From CAWGXZ01 sp963826695 (GTDB taxonomy: Bacteria; Pseudomonadota; Gammaproteobacteria; Burkholderiales; Burkholderiaceae_C): a stretch of 64,000 nt of DNA. The translations under genes were made by a program, and so were the position numbers. Positions 17,964 to 26,300 of this stretch are shown here, piece by piece. The notes beneath the pieces are model-generated. The model searched no databases. It had not been told where the DNA came from and saw nothing but the letters and a program-made list of their open reading frames with translations. The stretch covers positions 1,364,001 through 1,428,000 of the forward strand of contig CAWGXZ010000004.1 in NCBI GenBank assembly GCA_963826695.1. The letters run 5' to 3'. Position 1 is the stretch's first letter, and every line of letters begins with the position of its first letter.

Positions 17964-18176
17964 TTAGAAAAGCTTCTTCGGCAGCTGCATGCTGCGCACG
18001 CGCTTGAAGTGACGCTTGACCGCGGCCGCCTTCTTGCGCTTGCGCTCGGCGGTGGGCTTTTCGTAGAACTCGCGGGCGCGCAGATCGGTCAAGAGGCCGA
18101 GTTTCTCGATGGTGCGCTTGAAGCGGCGCAGTGCCACATCGAACGGCTCGTTTTCTTTGACGCGAATCGTAGTCAT
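17964..18176 (-). CDS. rpsU: 30S ribosomal protein S21
   Basis: 70 residues, exactly the usual S21 length: MTTIRVKENEPFDVALRRFKRTIEKLGLL at the start and the Lys/Arg-rich tail ending SMQLPKKLF. S21 acts at the small-subunit platform during initiation. It is too short to stand out by length, but the sequence is unmistakable. A consensus -10 element lies about 55 bases upstream and a strong terminator follows. Confidence 0.97.
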   Translation of the reverse strand: MTTIRVKENEPFDVALRRFKRTIEKLGLLTDLRAREFYEKPTAERKRKKAAAVKRHFKRVRSMQLPKKLF

Positions 18177-18230
18177 GTAACGGGGGGTTCCTGGTAGAAA
18201 GGCGCTCTGGAGCTGCCGGAAAAAACCGGG

Positions 18231-18236
18231 ATTATA
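18231..18236 (-). promoter_or_regulatory. -10 element of the rpsU promoter
   Basis: A perfect TATAAT on the minus strand (in GGCTATAATCCCGG) lies 55 bases before the rpsU start codon, just after the end of the upstream minus-strand flavoprotein gene. No strong -35 hexamer is apparent at 16-18 bases upstream. The leader contains CCGGTTTTTTCCGG, a small hairpin. Confidence 0.6.
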
Positions 18237-18262
18237 GCCATGGGATCGTGGCTGGGCCTGGG

Positions 18263-19498
18263 TCACAGGCTGCCAGGCGCTGCGCCACCCTTGCTGCTTG
18301 CGGCGATGGCCCGCGCACAGGCCGCTGCACTCGACCAGGCCCACTGGAAGTTGTAGCCACCGAGCCAGCCGGTGACGTCGACCACCTCGCCAATGAAGTG
18401 CAGCCCCGTCACGCGCCGGCTTTCAAGGCTCGAGGAGGCGAGTTCCCGCGTGTCGACGCCGCCCGCCATGACCTCGGCCTTGCGGTAACCCTCGGTGCCG
18501 CCGGGAACGACCTCCCAGCGCTTCAGCCCGGCGGCGACCGCCGCGAGATCACGGTCGCGCCAGTCGGCAAGCGGCCGTTCGCCGGCGGCTGCAGGCATCT
18601 GGTGCTCGACCCATGCCTCGGCGAGCCGACGCGGCCACCAGCTGGCAAGCTCGCCCGCCAGCTTGCGGCGGGAGGTCAGCTTGGCCTGCAACAGCTGCCG
18701 GGTCGCATCGGTGTCGGGTGCGAGATCGATGCGGATCGACTCGCCCGGCTGCCAGTAAGTGGAGATCTGCAGTGCAGCGGGGCCGCTCAATCCCCGGTGG
18801 GTGAAAAGCAGATCCTCGGCGAAGGCCTGCTTGTGCTTGCCGAGCGTCTGCACCTGGACTGGAAGCGAAACGCCCGCCAGTGGCGTCATCGACGCCCGGG
18901 TCGCGGGGTCGAAGGTCAGCGGCACCAGGGCAGGGCGGGTTTCCACGATGCGATGCCCGAACTGCCGCGCCAGACGCAAGCCCCAGTCGCTGGCGCCGAT
19001 TTGCGGGATCGACAGCCCTCCGGTGGCGACCACGAGCCGCCGCGCCGTCAGCGGCCCGGCGCTGCTGTCGACGCGAAAGCCCTCGCTGCCGTGCGTCACC
19101 GCGTGCGGCGTGCAGCCATGGTGACGGACCACGCCCCCGGCGTCGCATTCGCGCAGCAGCATGGTGATCACCTGCTCGCTTGGGCCATCGCAAAAAAGCT
19201 GACCGCGGTGCTTCTCGTGGAAGTCGATGCGGTGCCGCTGCAGCAGTGCAATGAAATCCTGCGGCGTGTAGCGCGCCAGCGCGGAACGGCAGAAGTGCGG
19301 GTTCTCCGAGAGGAACTGCGCCGGGGTGGCGTCGCGATTGGTGAAATTGCACCGGCCGCCGCCGGAGATGCGAATCTTCTCGGCAACTTTCAGCGAATGA
19401 TCGAACAACGCAACCTTGACGCCGAGCTGCCCGGCAATCGCCGCGCAATGCAGGCCAGCCGCGCCAGCGCCGACGATCAGGGTGTCGAAGCGATCCAT
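18263..19498 (-). CDS. YhiN/HI0933-family flavoprotein (NAD(P)/FAD-dependent oxidoreductase)
   Basis: 411 residues. The dinucleotide fold at the N-terminus (DTLIVGAGAAGLHCAAIAGQLG) is followed by the family hallmark RISGGGRCNFTN (about residue 43), ARRLVVATGGLSIPQIGASDWG in the middle, and the C-terminal FAD contact GLHFIGEVVDVTGWLGGYNFQWAWSSG-like segment. The family was named after H. influenzae HI0933; members are called TIGR00275 or aminoacetone oxidase-like, with no agreed physiological substrate. It is upstream of rpsU on the same strand but probably a separate transcript because rpsU has its own -10. Confidence 0.88.
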   Translation of the reverse strand: MDRFDTLIVGAGAAGLHCAAIAGQLGVKVALFDHSLKVAEKIRISGGGRCNFTNRDATPAQFLSENPHFCRSALARYTPQDFIALLQRHRIDFHEKHRGQLFCDGPSEQVITMLLRECDAGGVVRHHGCTPHAVTHGSEGFRVDSSAGPLTARRLVVATGGLSIPQIGASDWGLRLARQFGHRIVETRPALVPLTFDPATRASMTPLAGVSLPVQVQTLGKHKQAFAEDLLFTHRGLSGPAALQISTYWQPGESIRIDLAPDTDATRQLLQAKLTSRRKLAGELASWWPRRLAEAWVEHQMPAAAGERPLADWRDRDLAAVAAGLKRWEVVPGGTEGYRKAEVMAGGVDTRELASSSLESRRVTGLHFIGEVVDVTGWLGGYNFQWAWSSAAACARAIAASSKGGAAPGSL

Positions 19499-19648
19499 CG
19501 AGGATCATAGACATGCCCGGTGCGCAGCCATGCCGATGCGACTGCGTCGCTGCAGGCGGGAACGTTCGGCCGCTTTCAGGCACTACAGTCGGTCGCGTCG
19601 CAGGCTTTCCCGGGCTGCTGTCCGACGGCCGTTCCGCCTGTTCGACTG

Positions 19649-20032
19649 ATGAAGAAGCTTGCCATGTCCCGAAAACTCGCCGCCTTATCGGCCTTTCTTT
19701 GTGCGCTGGGCCTTTCGGGCATGGCGGGGCCGGCAGCTGCCGCCGCGGACGTGGTTCCTCAGCCGTGGGCCGAAGCCGGCTCAGCGCCGGCGACACGTCC
19801 CGTGCAGAAGCGCCGCTCCGGCCCATCGAAGCGGCCCTCGGTGGTGCGCGCCGAAATGCCCGCCGTGATCCAGTCGGGCGAGGCGGCGGGAAGCGTCGAA
19901 CGGCCTCGAACGTCCACCCGTACCCGGGCCGAGGTTCGACGCGAAGCGCGCACCTGGCAGAGACAGCGCCGATCGGCCGATGGTTGGGAGCAGGTCGGTG
20001 GCGAAGGCGGGTCGCGAACCGGCGCACCGTAG
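19649..20032 (+). CDS. Hypothetical secreted basic protein
   Basis: 127 residues from the ATG at 19649 (an alternative ATG follows at 19664). The N-terminus has a signal peptide, SAFLCALGLSGMAGPAAAA, then a low-complexity, Arg/Ser/Pro-rich region without recognisable domain. I recognise no family. It precedes two small membrane protein genes on the same strand by 67 bases and may be cotranscribed with them. Coding status rests on the signal peptide and codon-position GC pattern only. Confidence 0.5.
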   Translation: MKKLAMSRKLAALSAFLCALGLSGMAGPAAAAADVVPQPWAEAGSAPATRPVQKRRSGPSKRPSVVRAEMPAVIQSGEAAGSVERPRTSTRTRAEVRREARTWQRQRRSADGWEQVGGEGGSRTGAP

Positions 20033-20099
20033 GCGCGTCACGCGCTTGCGCCCGACGAAGTCCGAACGACCGCGATCCACTGCCAGAGAAGAGAAGACC

Positions 20100-20357
20100 A
20101 TGACTCCAGACGTCCGGCCTTCCGTTTGTGCGCGCATGCGGCCGGCAATCGGGGGCGGACTGTTGCTCCTCGGAGCCAGCCCGGCTGTGTGGTCATGCGC
20201 TGCTTGCGTTCCGCTGGTCGAAGCCGGCATCTACGGCGAGAACTTCATTCGCCACCTGTTGCTGATGTTGATTCCGGTGGGCGTGCTGGTGGCGATCGCA
20301 GTGGGTGTTTACCGCGCCGGGCCGCCTGCCTCCAAGTCGAAGAAAGGGTTCGAATGA
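20100..20357 (+). CDS. Small membrane protein, unknown function
   Basis: 85 residues: a signal-like hydrophobic stretch (AIGGGLLLLGASPAVWSCAAC), a CxxC pair (WSCAACVP), then a second hydrophobic helix (LLLMLIPVGVLVAIAVGVY) and a short basic tail. The start is preceded by GAGAAGA. Its last codons overlap the DUF2243 gene (ATGA at 20354-20357), so the two are translationally coupled and probably work together in the membrane. No family recognised with confidence. Confidence 0.68.
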   Translation: MTPDVRPSVCARMRPAIGGGLLLLGASPAVWSCAACVPLVEAGIYGENFIRHLLLMLIPVGVLVAIAVGVYRAGPPASKSKKGFE

Positions 20358-20863
20358 CTGCCATGAATCCCCGCCCCCTGGTTGCAGCGGGAATCCTGCT
20401 CGGCGCGGGTCTCGGCGGCTTTGTCGACGGGATCGTCTTCCACCAGATCCTGCAGACGCACAACATGTTGTCGGCACGGCTGCCGCCGAACAACCTGGTC
20501 GACGCCAAGATCAACATGTTCTGGGACGGCGTCTTCCACGCCGCGGTCTGGACGATGACGGCCATCGGCCTGGCGATGCTGTTCCACGCCGGCAAGCGCG
20601 CCGACGTGCCCTGGTCGGGCAAGACGCTGCTCGGGTCGATGCTGCTGGGCTGGGGGCTGTTCAACGTCGTCGAGGGGCTGATCGACCATCAACTGCTCGA
20701 ACTGCATCACGTCATCGATGCGGCGTCGAACACCTTGCCGGCCGATCTCGCGTTTCTCGGGCTCGGCCTGGCGCTGATCGCTGGCGGATGGGCGTTGATC
20801 CGCGCGGCCCGTGGCGACACGGCAGCGCGGACCGGGGACCCGCAGGCGAGAAGGTCGCGCTAG
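20354..20863 (+). CDS. DUF2243 family membrane protein
   Basis: 169 residues with four predicted helices. The family pattern is clear: GILLGAGLGGFVDGIVFHQILQTHNMLSARLP, then DGVFHAAVWTMTAIGLAMLF, LGWGLFNVVEGLIDHQLLELHHV. The conserved His residues in FHQILQ.HN and IDHQLLELHH may bind a cofactor or metal, but the function is unknown. It overlaps the upstream small membrane protein. Its stop codon TAG is formed by the first bases of the 272-bp repeat element, so the C-terminus was probably fixed by that insertion. Confidence 0.88.
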   Translation: MTAMNPRPLVAAGILLGAGLGGFVDGIVFHQILQTHNMLSARLPPNNLVDAKINMFWDGVFHAAVWTMTAIGLAMLFHAGKRADVPWSGKTLLGSMLLGWGLFNVVEGLIDHQLLELHHVIDAASNTLPADLAFLGLGLALIAGGWALIRAARGDTAARTGDPQARRSR

Positions 20864-21130
20864 GAGCCTGTCGGGCTTTGGGTCGGGCTCGCGCCGGAGC
20901 GAGTCGCAGTGCCAGACGAGGCGCCGGCGAAGCCGTGTGGCGGGCCCACACTGCGAGCCGGCAACGACGGATGGCACTGCGACTCGCCCCGGCCCTTCGG
21001 GTTGGGCCGGAAAAGGAGCTGATCCGTCGTTGCAAATGCTCGCCGGGTGTCCAACCCGGCTGCGCTTTGCGCCTAAGCCGAGCCCCTTTTCCGGCCCAAC
21101 GCGGGCCCGACCCAAAGCCCGACAGGCTCC
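20861..21130. mobile_element. MITE-like inverted-repeat element, copy 1
   Basis: About 270 bases nearly identical to 46038-46310. The left end TAGGAGCCTGTCGGGC continues TTTGGGTCGGGC, and the right end is its inverted complement, ending GACAGGCTCC. Inside are further inverted pairs, GTTGGGCCGG with CCGGCCCAAC and ACGGAT with ATCCGT, so the whole can fold into a large hairpin. No transposase frame is present, so it would have to be mobilised in trans. It fills the gap between two convergent genes, giving the DUF2243 gene its stop codon and cobA its last 18 codons plus stop. The right terminal TA seen in copy 2 is CC here. Confidence 0.8.
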
Positions 21131-21915
21131 CCGGCCACCGCCCGGCTTCGCTCGGCAGCCGGGCGCGCCTCGAGCGACACGAGCGCCCTCAGCACGTCGC
21201 CGACGATGATCACCGCCGGGCTGCCGAGGCCTTCGATCTCGATCAGTTCGGCCAGGCCACCGAGCCGACCGACGGCATGCCGCTGCTGCGGCAGGCTCGC
21301 GTGCTGGACGACGGCCACGGGTGTTGCGGCTGGCAGCGCCTGCAGCAACCCGGCCTGCAGTTCGCCGGCCTTGGCGACTCCCATGTAGATCACCAGCGTG
21401 ATGCCTTCGGCTGCGGCGGCGCCGAGCGTGCGCCAGTCGAGCGGCTTGCCGCCCGGCCGGGGATGGCCGGTGACGAAGAGCACGCCGTGCGCATGCTCGC
21501 GGTGCGTCAGCGCGGTCTGCAATGCGCTCGACGCGGCGACGCCGGCGCTGATTCCGGAGACGACCTCGACCGCAATGCCGTGCGCGCGCAGCGCGTCGAG
21601 CTCCTCACCGCCGCGGCCGAAGAGGAACGGATCGCCGCCCTTGAGCCGTACCACGCGCTCGCCGCGCAGTGCCTCGGTCACCATCAGTTTTTCGATGAAG
21701 GCCTGCGGCGTGCTTTCGCAGCCGCCACGCTTGCCGACGCGCACGATCCGCGCCGTGCGCCGGGCAAAGCGCAGCACCTGGTCGCCGACCAGGTCGTCGA
21801 CGAGCAACAGCGTTGCGCCGCGGATGGCGCGCACCGCCTTGCGCGTCAGCAGGTCCGGGTCGCCGGGCCCGGCGCCGACCAGCCACACGGTGGGTGCAGG
21901 GGCTCGCTCGGTCAT
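21073..21915 (-). CDS. cobA: Uroporphyrinogen-III C-methyltransferase (SUMT)
   Basis: 280 residues. SAM-dependent double methylation of uroporphyrinogen III gives precorrin-2, the precursor of the sirohaem used by nitrite reductase (and of cobalamin). Motifs: VWLVGAGPGDPDLLTRKAVRAI, VRLKGGDPFLFGRGGEE, VVSGISAGVAASS, LTHREHAHGVLFVTGH, VIYMGVAK and GSPAVIIVGDVL. It ends the nitrate operon, where a dedicated SUMT is common. Overlaps ybiB by ATGA. The final 18 residues (EPVGLWVGPALGRKRGSA) are read from the MITE-like repeat rather than from native family sequence; the catalytic domain itself is complete. Confidence 0.93.
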   Translation of the reverse strand: MTERAPAPTVWLVGAGPGDPDLLTRKAVRAIRGATLLLVDDLVGDQVLRFARRTARIVRVGKRGGCESTPQAFIEKLMVTEALRGERVVRLKGGDPFLFGRGGEELDALRAHGIAVEVVSGISAGVAASSALQTALTHREHAHGVLFVTGHPRPGGKPLDWRTLGAAAAEGITLVIYMGVAKAGELQAGLLQALPAATPVAVVQHASLPQQRHAVGRLGGLAELIEIEGLGSPAVIIVGDVLRALVSLEARPAAERSRAVAGEPVGLWVGPALGRKRGSA

Positions 21916-22859
21916 GCCGATTGCTCGCAGTCGAATCGCATCGCATCGAAGACCCGGGCCAGGCAGGCGACCTGCTCGGTCAGTGGCGTCGGTGCCGGTG
22001 TGGCGCCGCTGACGACCGACTGGATGTAATGCGCGGTCGTCGCCGCGTCGGTCGTCCGTGGCAGCACCGGCAATTCGGCCAGCACGCCGACCTGCGGTGC
22101 CGGCGCCAGTTCGGGCCGGGTGGCGCCGGCGACGAAGACGTCCATCTTCGGTGTCCGCCGCGGGTCCGCCGCCGGTTCGCCTTCGGTACCGCGCAGCAGC
22201 ATGGCGTCGGCGCCGATACGGGCGAGAAAGGTCGTCAGCGCCAGCCCGTATTCGGGGTGGGTGTAGTTGACCACCCGCACCGATTGGCGGCCGCGGCAGG
22301 GGTCGAGCAGCTTGGCAATGGTGTGCCCGGAGTTGCGCAGGCCCACCGTCCAGCGCACGTCCAGCAGCCGGGCCAGCGGCGGGCAGAGGTTTTCCGTGGC
22401 GATGAACACCGGCTCGCGCCGCGCCCATGCGCGGTCGATCTCGGCCGCGTCACGGGCAATCGGCAGCCCCAGGTTGCGGAAGATCTCGGCGGTGGTCACC
22501 CGCACCGGATCGTTCAGCGGCCCGTGTACCAGCACCTGCATGCCGCTCTGAACCAGCAGCTGCGCCAGCAGCGCCGTCAGGTTCGGCAATTTGCGCGCGC
22601 CGTTGTACGACGGTAAAACGACCGTCGGCCGCGTCGGGGTCAGCGCAATGCAGCGCGCCGCGGTGGCCGCGAGGAAACCCGCCAGCTCGTCGTCGGACTC
22701 GCCCTTGATGCGCATGGCGATGACGAAGGCGCCGAGTTGCAGGTCGTTGACGCCACCGTCGAGCACGTCCGCCATCAGTTGTTCCGCCTGGTCGGCCTTC
22801 AGCGACCGCGCGCCGTCCTTGCCTCGGCCGATTTCCTTGATGAAGGGAGCAATGTTCAT
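21912..22859 (-). CDS. ybiB: YbiB-type protein (TrpD2, anthranilate phosphoribosyltransferase-like)
   Basis: 315 residues. The sequence LKADQAEQLMADVLDGGVNDLQLGAFVIAMRIKGES and LPSYNGARKLPNLTALLAQLL with GLRNSGHTIAKLLDPC follow the TrpD fold, but without a trp operon around it. This subfamily (TrpD2/YbiB) binds nucleic acids in E. coli rather than making tryptophan. In Burkholderiales it is regularly found between the assimilatory nitrate reductase and SUMT genes, as here. Its role in nitrate assimilation is unknown. Confidence 0.88.
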   Translation of the reverse strand: MNIAPFIKEIGRGKDGARSLKADQAEQLMADVLDGGVNDLQLGAFVIAMRIKGESDDELAGFLAATAARCIALTPTRPTVVLPSYNGARKLPNLTALLAQLLVQSGMQVLVHGPLNDPVRVTTAEIFRNLGLPIARDAAEIDRAWARREPVFIATENLCPPLARLLDVRWTVGLRNSGHTIAKLLDPCRGRQSVRVVNYTHPEYGLALTTFLARIGADAMLLRGTEGEPAADPRRTPKMDVFVAGATRPELAPAPQVGVLAELPVLPRTTDAATTAHYIQSVVSGATPAPTPLTEQVACLARVFDAMRFDCEQSA

Positions 22860-22880
22860 GGGGTCGTGTGCTGCCGGCCT

Positions 22881-25689
22881 TCAGGCGGGCTGTCGCTGCA
22901 GGCGAATCATGCGCTTGAGCTCGGGAACGCACGAGCCGCACTGCGTGCCGCACTTCAGCTCGGCCTGCAAGCTCTGCAGCTGCAACTCGTCGGTGCCGGT
23001 GCCGTCACGGCGGGTTTCGGCGAGCTGGGCTTCGATGGCGTGGTCGGTGACGTTGAGGCAGCTGCAGACCTGCTTGCCACGGCCGACCACCGCCACGGGT
23101 GCCTTGGCGCCCGGAAGCAGCAGCAGCCGACCGTAGGCCTCGGCAGGCAATTCGTCCTGCAGCAGCACCTTGACCCAGGCTTCGGCACTGATGTCACCCG
23201 CCAGCAGAAAGCCGTCGAGCCGCTGCGTTCCACCTTCGGACAGGAGGCGCATGCTGCGCCGCTGGCCACGGCGCTTGTCGGCATAGTGCAGCACGCCGCT
23301 CGCGTCGAGGCCGAGCAGCGATTCGATCTGTGCCACCAGCTCCGGCGGTGCCGGCTCGTGCGCCGCGGCACGGAACACGACGCCGCTGCGCTCTCGACCG
23401 AAGGGCACGCAGCTGGCAAAGGCGAACGCGGCCATCAGGGGCCGCAGTTGCTCGCGGACCGCCAGCATCCGGTCATGCGGCAGCCAGCTCACCGCCAGCA
23501 GCCGCCACGGCAGTTCGGCCTTGATCAGCTTGACCGCCGCATGCTTGAGTTCGGGTTGCCTGGAGGTCGGGCAGGCGCTGCCGATGGTCACGCTGTTGAC
23601 GCCGTGGATCGTCGCGCCGACGGCGCTGCGGCCGGACAGGTACTCCTCGCCCCAGTGCATGGCGATGAACGCCTGTGCCGGCGCGATCTGGGCGCTCGCC
23701 TGTGCGGCGACCACCAGCGTGCCGCGCCGCGAGGTGACGTAGACGAGATCACCGTCGACCAGCCGCAGCCGGGCCATGTCCTGCGCGTTCATCTCGATCG
23801 ACGGCTCGGGCACATGGCCGAACAGACGACCGACGGTGCCGGTGCGGCTCATGCCGTGCCACTGGTCCCGCAGCCGGCCGGTGTTGAGCGAGAACGGATA
23901 GCGCGCGTCGCGCGGCTCGGCCAGCGGCGTCGGCACGGTGTCGACGAAGTTGGCGCGGCCGTCGGGCGTCGGGAAGATGCCGTCTTCGTAGAGCCGGGCC
24001 TGGCCGGTGCTCGCGCCTTCGGGGAAGGGCCATTGCGCCGGTGACTCGTCGAGCTGCGCGTAGCTCAGCCCGGTGATGTCGAGGTCGCGGCCCCGGGTCG
24101 ACTCGCGGTGTTCGTTCCAGGTATTTTCGGCTGTCGTGAAATCGAAGCGCAGCCCGGCGGGCCCGTCGAGCCGGCGCGCCAGGCGCTGGGCGAAATCGGC
24201 GGCGATGCGCCAGTCGTCGCGGGCCTCCCCCGCTGCCGGCACGGCTGGCCGCACGCGACTGATGCAGCGCTCGCTGTTGGTGACCGTGCCGTCCTTCTCG
24301 CCCCAGGTCGTGGCCGGCAACAGCAGGTCGGCCACGGCACAGGTGGCGGTGGTCGCGAAGGCTTCCTGCACCACCACGTACTCGGCGCGTTCGAACGCGC
24401 GCCGCACCAGCGCCTGGTTCGGCATCGACTGGGCCGGGTTGGTGCAGGCGATCCACAGCGCCTTGATCTGGCCGTCGGCGACTGCCTGGAACATGTCGAC
24501 GGCGGTCTTGCCCGGTTGCGAGGGCAGGTCGCGGTCGATTCCCCAGAGCCGTGCCACCTCGGCGCGGTGGTCGCGGTTGGCCAGGTCGCGATGCCCGCTC
24601 ATCAGGTTGGCCATGCCGCCGACCTCGCGGCCGCCCATCGCATTGGGCTGACCGGTCAGCGACAGCGGCCCGGCGCCGGGCTTGCCGATCTGGCCGCTGG
24701 CCAGATGAAGATTGATCAATGCCGCATTCTTCGCCGTGCCGCTGCTGCTCTGATTCAGGCCCTGGCAGTAGAGCGAGAGCGTCGGTGCGCGCTCGTACAG
24801 CGCTGCCGCGAGGACCGTCGAGCCCGGCGAACCAGCGCGTCGCCTGGATCAGCGCCGCCTCGTCGATGCCGCATACGCCGGCCACGGTCCTCGGCGTCGC
24901 GTCGCGAACGCGGTCGCGCAATGCTTCGAAGCCATTGGTGTGTGCGGCGATGTAGCCGGGGTCGGTCAGCCCTTCCCACAGCATCAGATGCAGCATGCCG
25001 TTGAAGAGGGCCACGTCGCTGCCCGGCAGGATCTGCAGGAACAGGTCGGCGACATCGGCCGTCTCGGTGCGGCGCGGGTCGACGACGATCAGCCGCAGCG
25101 AGGGATTGGCGCGCTTGGCATCCTCGATGCGCCGAAACAGGATCGGATGCGCAAAGGCGGTGTTCGAGCCGGCGATCAGCAGCGTGCGCGCCAGGCCGAG
25201 GTCCTCGTAGCAGGGGGGCACCGAATCGGCGCCGAGCGTGGCCTTGTAGCCCGCGACCGCGCTGCTCATGCACAGCCGCGAGTTGCTGTCGACGTTGTTG
25301 GTGCCGACCAGGCCCTTGGCGAGCTTGTTGAAGACGTAGTAGTCCTCGGTGAGCAGCTGGCCCGAGAGGTAGAAGGCCACTGCATCGGGGCCCTCGACAT
25401 CGATAATCGCGGCAAAGCGGTCGGCCGCCTCGTCGAGCGCCGCGTCCCAGCCGATCGCTTCGAGCGGCCCACCGCGCACCGCCCGCCGCTGCGGCCGCAG
25501 CAACCGCGTCTGCAGGTTGACCGCCGCACTCGCGGTCAGATGGAGCGTGCTGCCCTTGGTGCAGAGCCGGCCGAAGTTGGCCGGGTGCAGCGGGTCGCCG
25601 CGGACACCGGTGATCTGGGCCCCGTCGGCCTCGATGATCACGCCACAGCCGACGCCGCAGTACGGGCAGGTCGAGCGGACTTCAGGCAC
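22881..25689 (-). CDS. nasA: Assimilatory nitrate reductase, molybdopterin catalytic subunit (one +1 frameshift)
   Basis: About 935 residues in total. The N-terminus MPEVRSTCPYCGVGCGVI with LCTKG downstream provides the [4Fe-4S] site, followed by the bis-MGD domains (NSRLCMSSAVAGYKATLGAD, QGLNQSSSGTAKNAALINLHL). The C-terminus has an extra BFD-type [2Fe-2S] domain (CSCLN...CGTQCGSC), typical of NasA. The two halves are in different frames: one extra base around 24821-24827 (agcccgg) must be removed to join RWFAG to STVLAAALYERAPTLSLYC. Reduces nitrate to nitrite in the cytoplasm; needs MogA-made cofactor. The break is probably an insertion error. Confidence 0.92.
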
Positions 25690-25731
25690 CGGCGGGCCTC
25701 GTCAGCGAACCCATCGGGCTTCCTCGACGGT

Positions 25732-26157
25732 TCACACCGCCTCCTGGGGCGTCCGGATCGCCACCGGCGGGCTGTCGCTGCCGACGCGTGCGCCGCTGCC
25801 GGACGCCGGCGCGCACGCTGTCGTCACGCCGCCGGCCTGCAGTTCGTCGAGGTCGAGGCAGACTTCGTTGTCGATGACCTGCACGCTGAAATGCGGCACG
25901 CAACCCTCGTCGGGTGCGGCCACACAGCCGTCGCTGAGGCCGATCGTCCAGTTGTGCAGCGGGCAGGCAACGCTGTTGCCGAAGACGATGCCTTGGCTCA
26001 GCGGCCCGCCCTTGTGCGGGCAGCGGTCGAGGAGGGCGAAAACCCGGTCTTCGGCGGTGCGGAACACCGCGATGTCGATCTTTCCCGGCCGGCTGACCCG
26101 GCGTGCGCCGAGCTTCGGAATGTCCTCGACGCGGCAAAGCGTCTTCCATTGACTCAT
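25732..26157 (-). CDS. nirD: Nitrite reductase (NADH) small subunit NirD
   Basis: 141 residues. Rieske-like fold with CPHKGGPL (Cys46, His48) and CPLHNW (Cys65, His68) both intact, so it may bind a [2Fe-2S] cluster, unlike E. coli NirD, which lost these residues. The ATG at 26157 starts MSQWKTLCRVEDIPKLGARRV. A ~30-residue C-terminal tail without family similarity follows DLDELQAGGV. Located between nirB and nasA on the same strand. Confidence 0.92.
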   Translation of the reverse strand: MSQWKTLCRVEDIPKLGARRVSRPGKIDIAVFRTAEDRVFALLDRCPHKGGPLSQGIVFGNSVACPLHNWTIGLSDGCVAAPDEGCVPHFSVQVIDNEVCLDLDELQAGGVTTACAPASGSGARVGSDSPPVAIRTPQEAV

Positions 26158-26300
26158 TGGTTTCTCCTGCTGTCGGTGATGCGGGTCGCTGAACGGTCGG
26201 CGGTCGCTGCGAGCTTGTCGGTGCGGAGCGCCGGGCGCAGCCGCCTGCGGCGTCGCCAGGCGCAACCCGGGCCTCGGGTTCGCCGGCGCGTGCCCGGTCG

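Noticed and set aside
20861..21130. Repeat element as part of an insertion sequence with a transposase
   Set aside because: Only about 270 bases long, with no transposase motif in any frame here or in the second copy.
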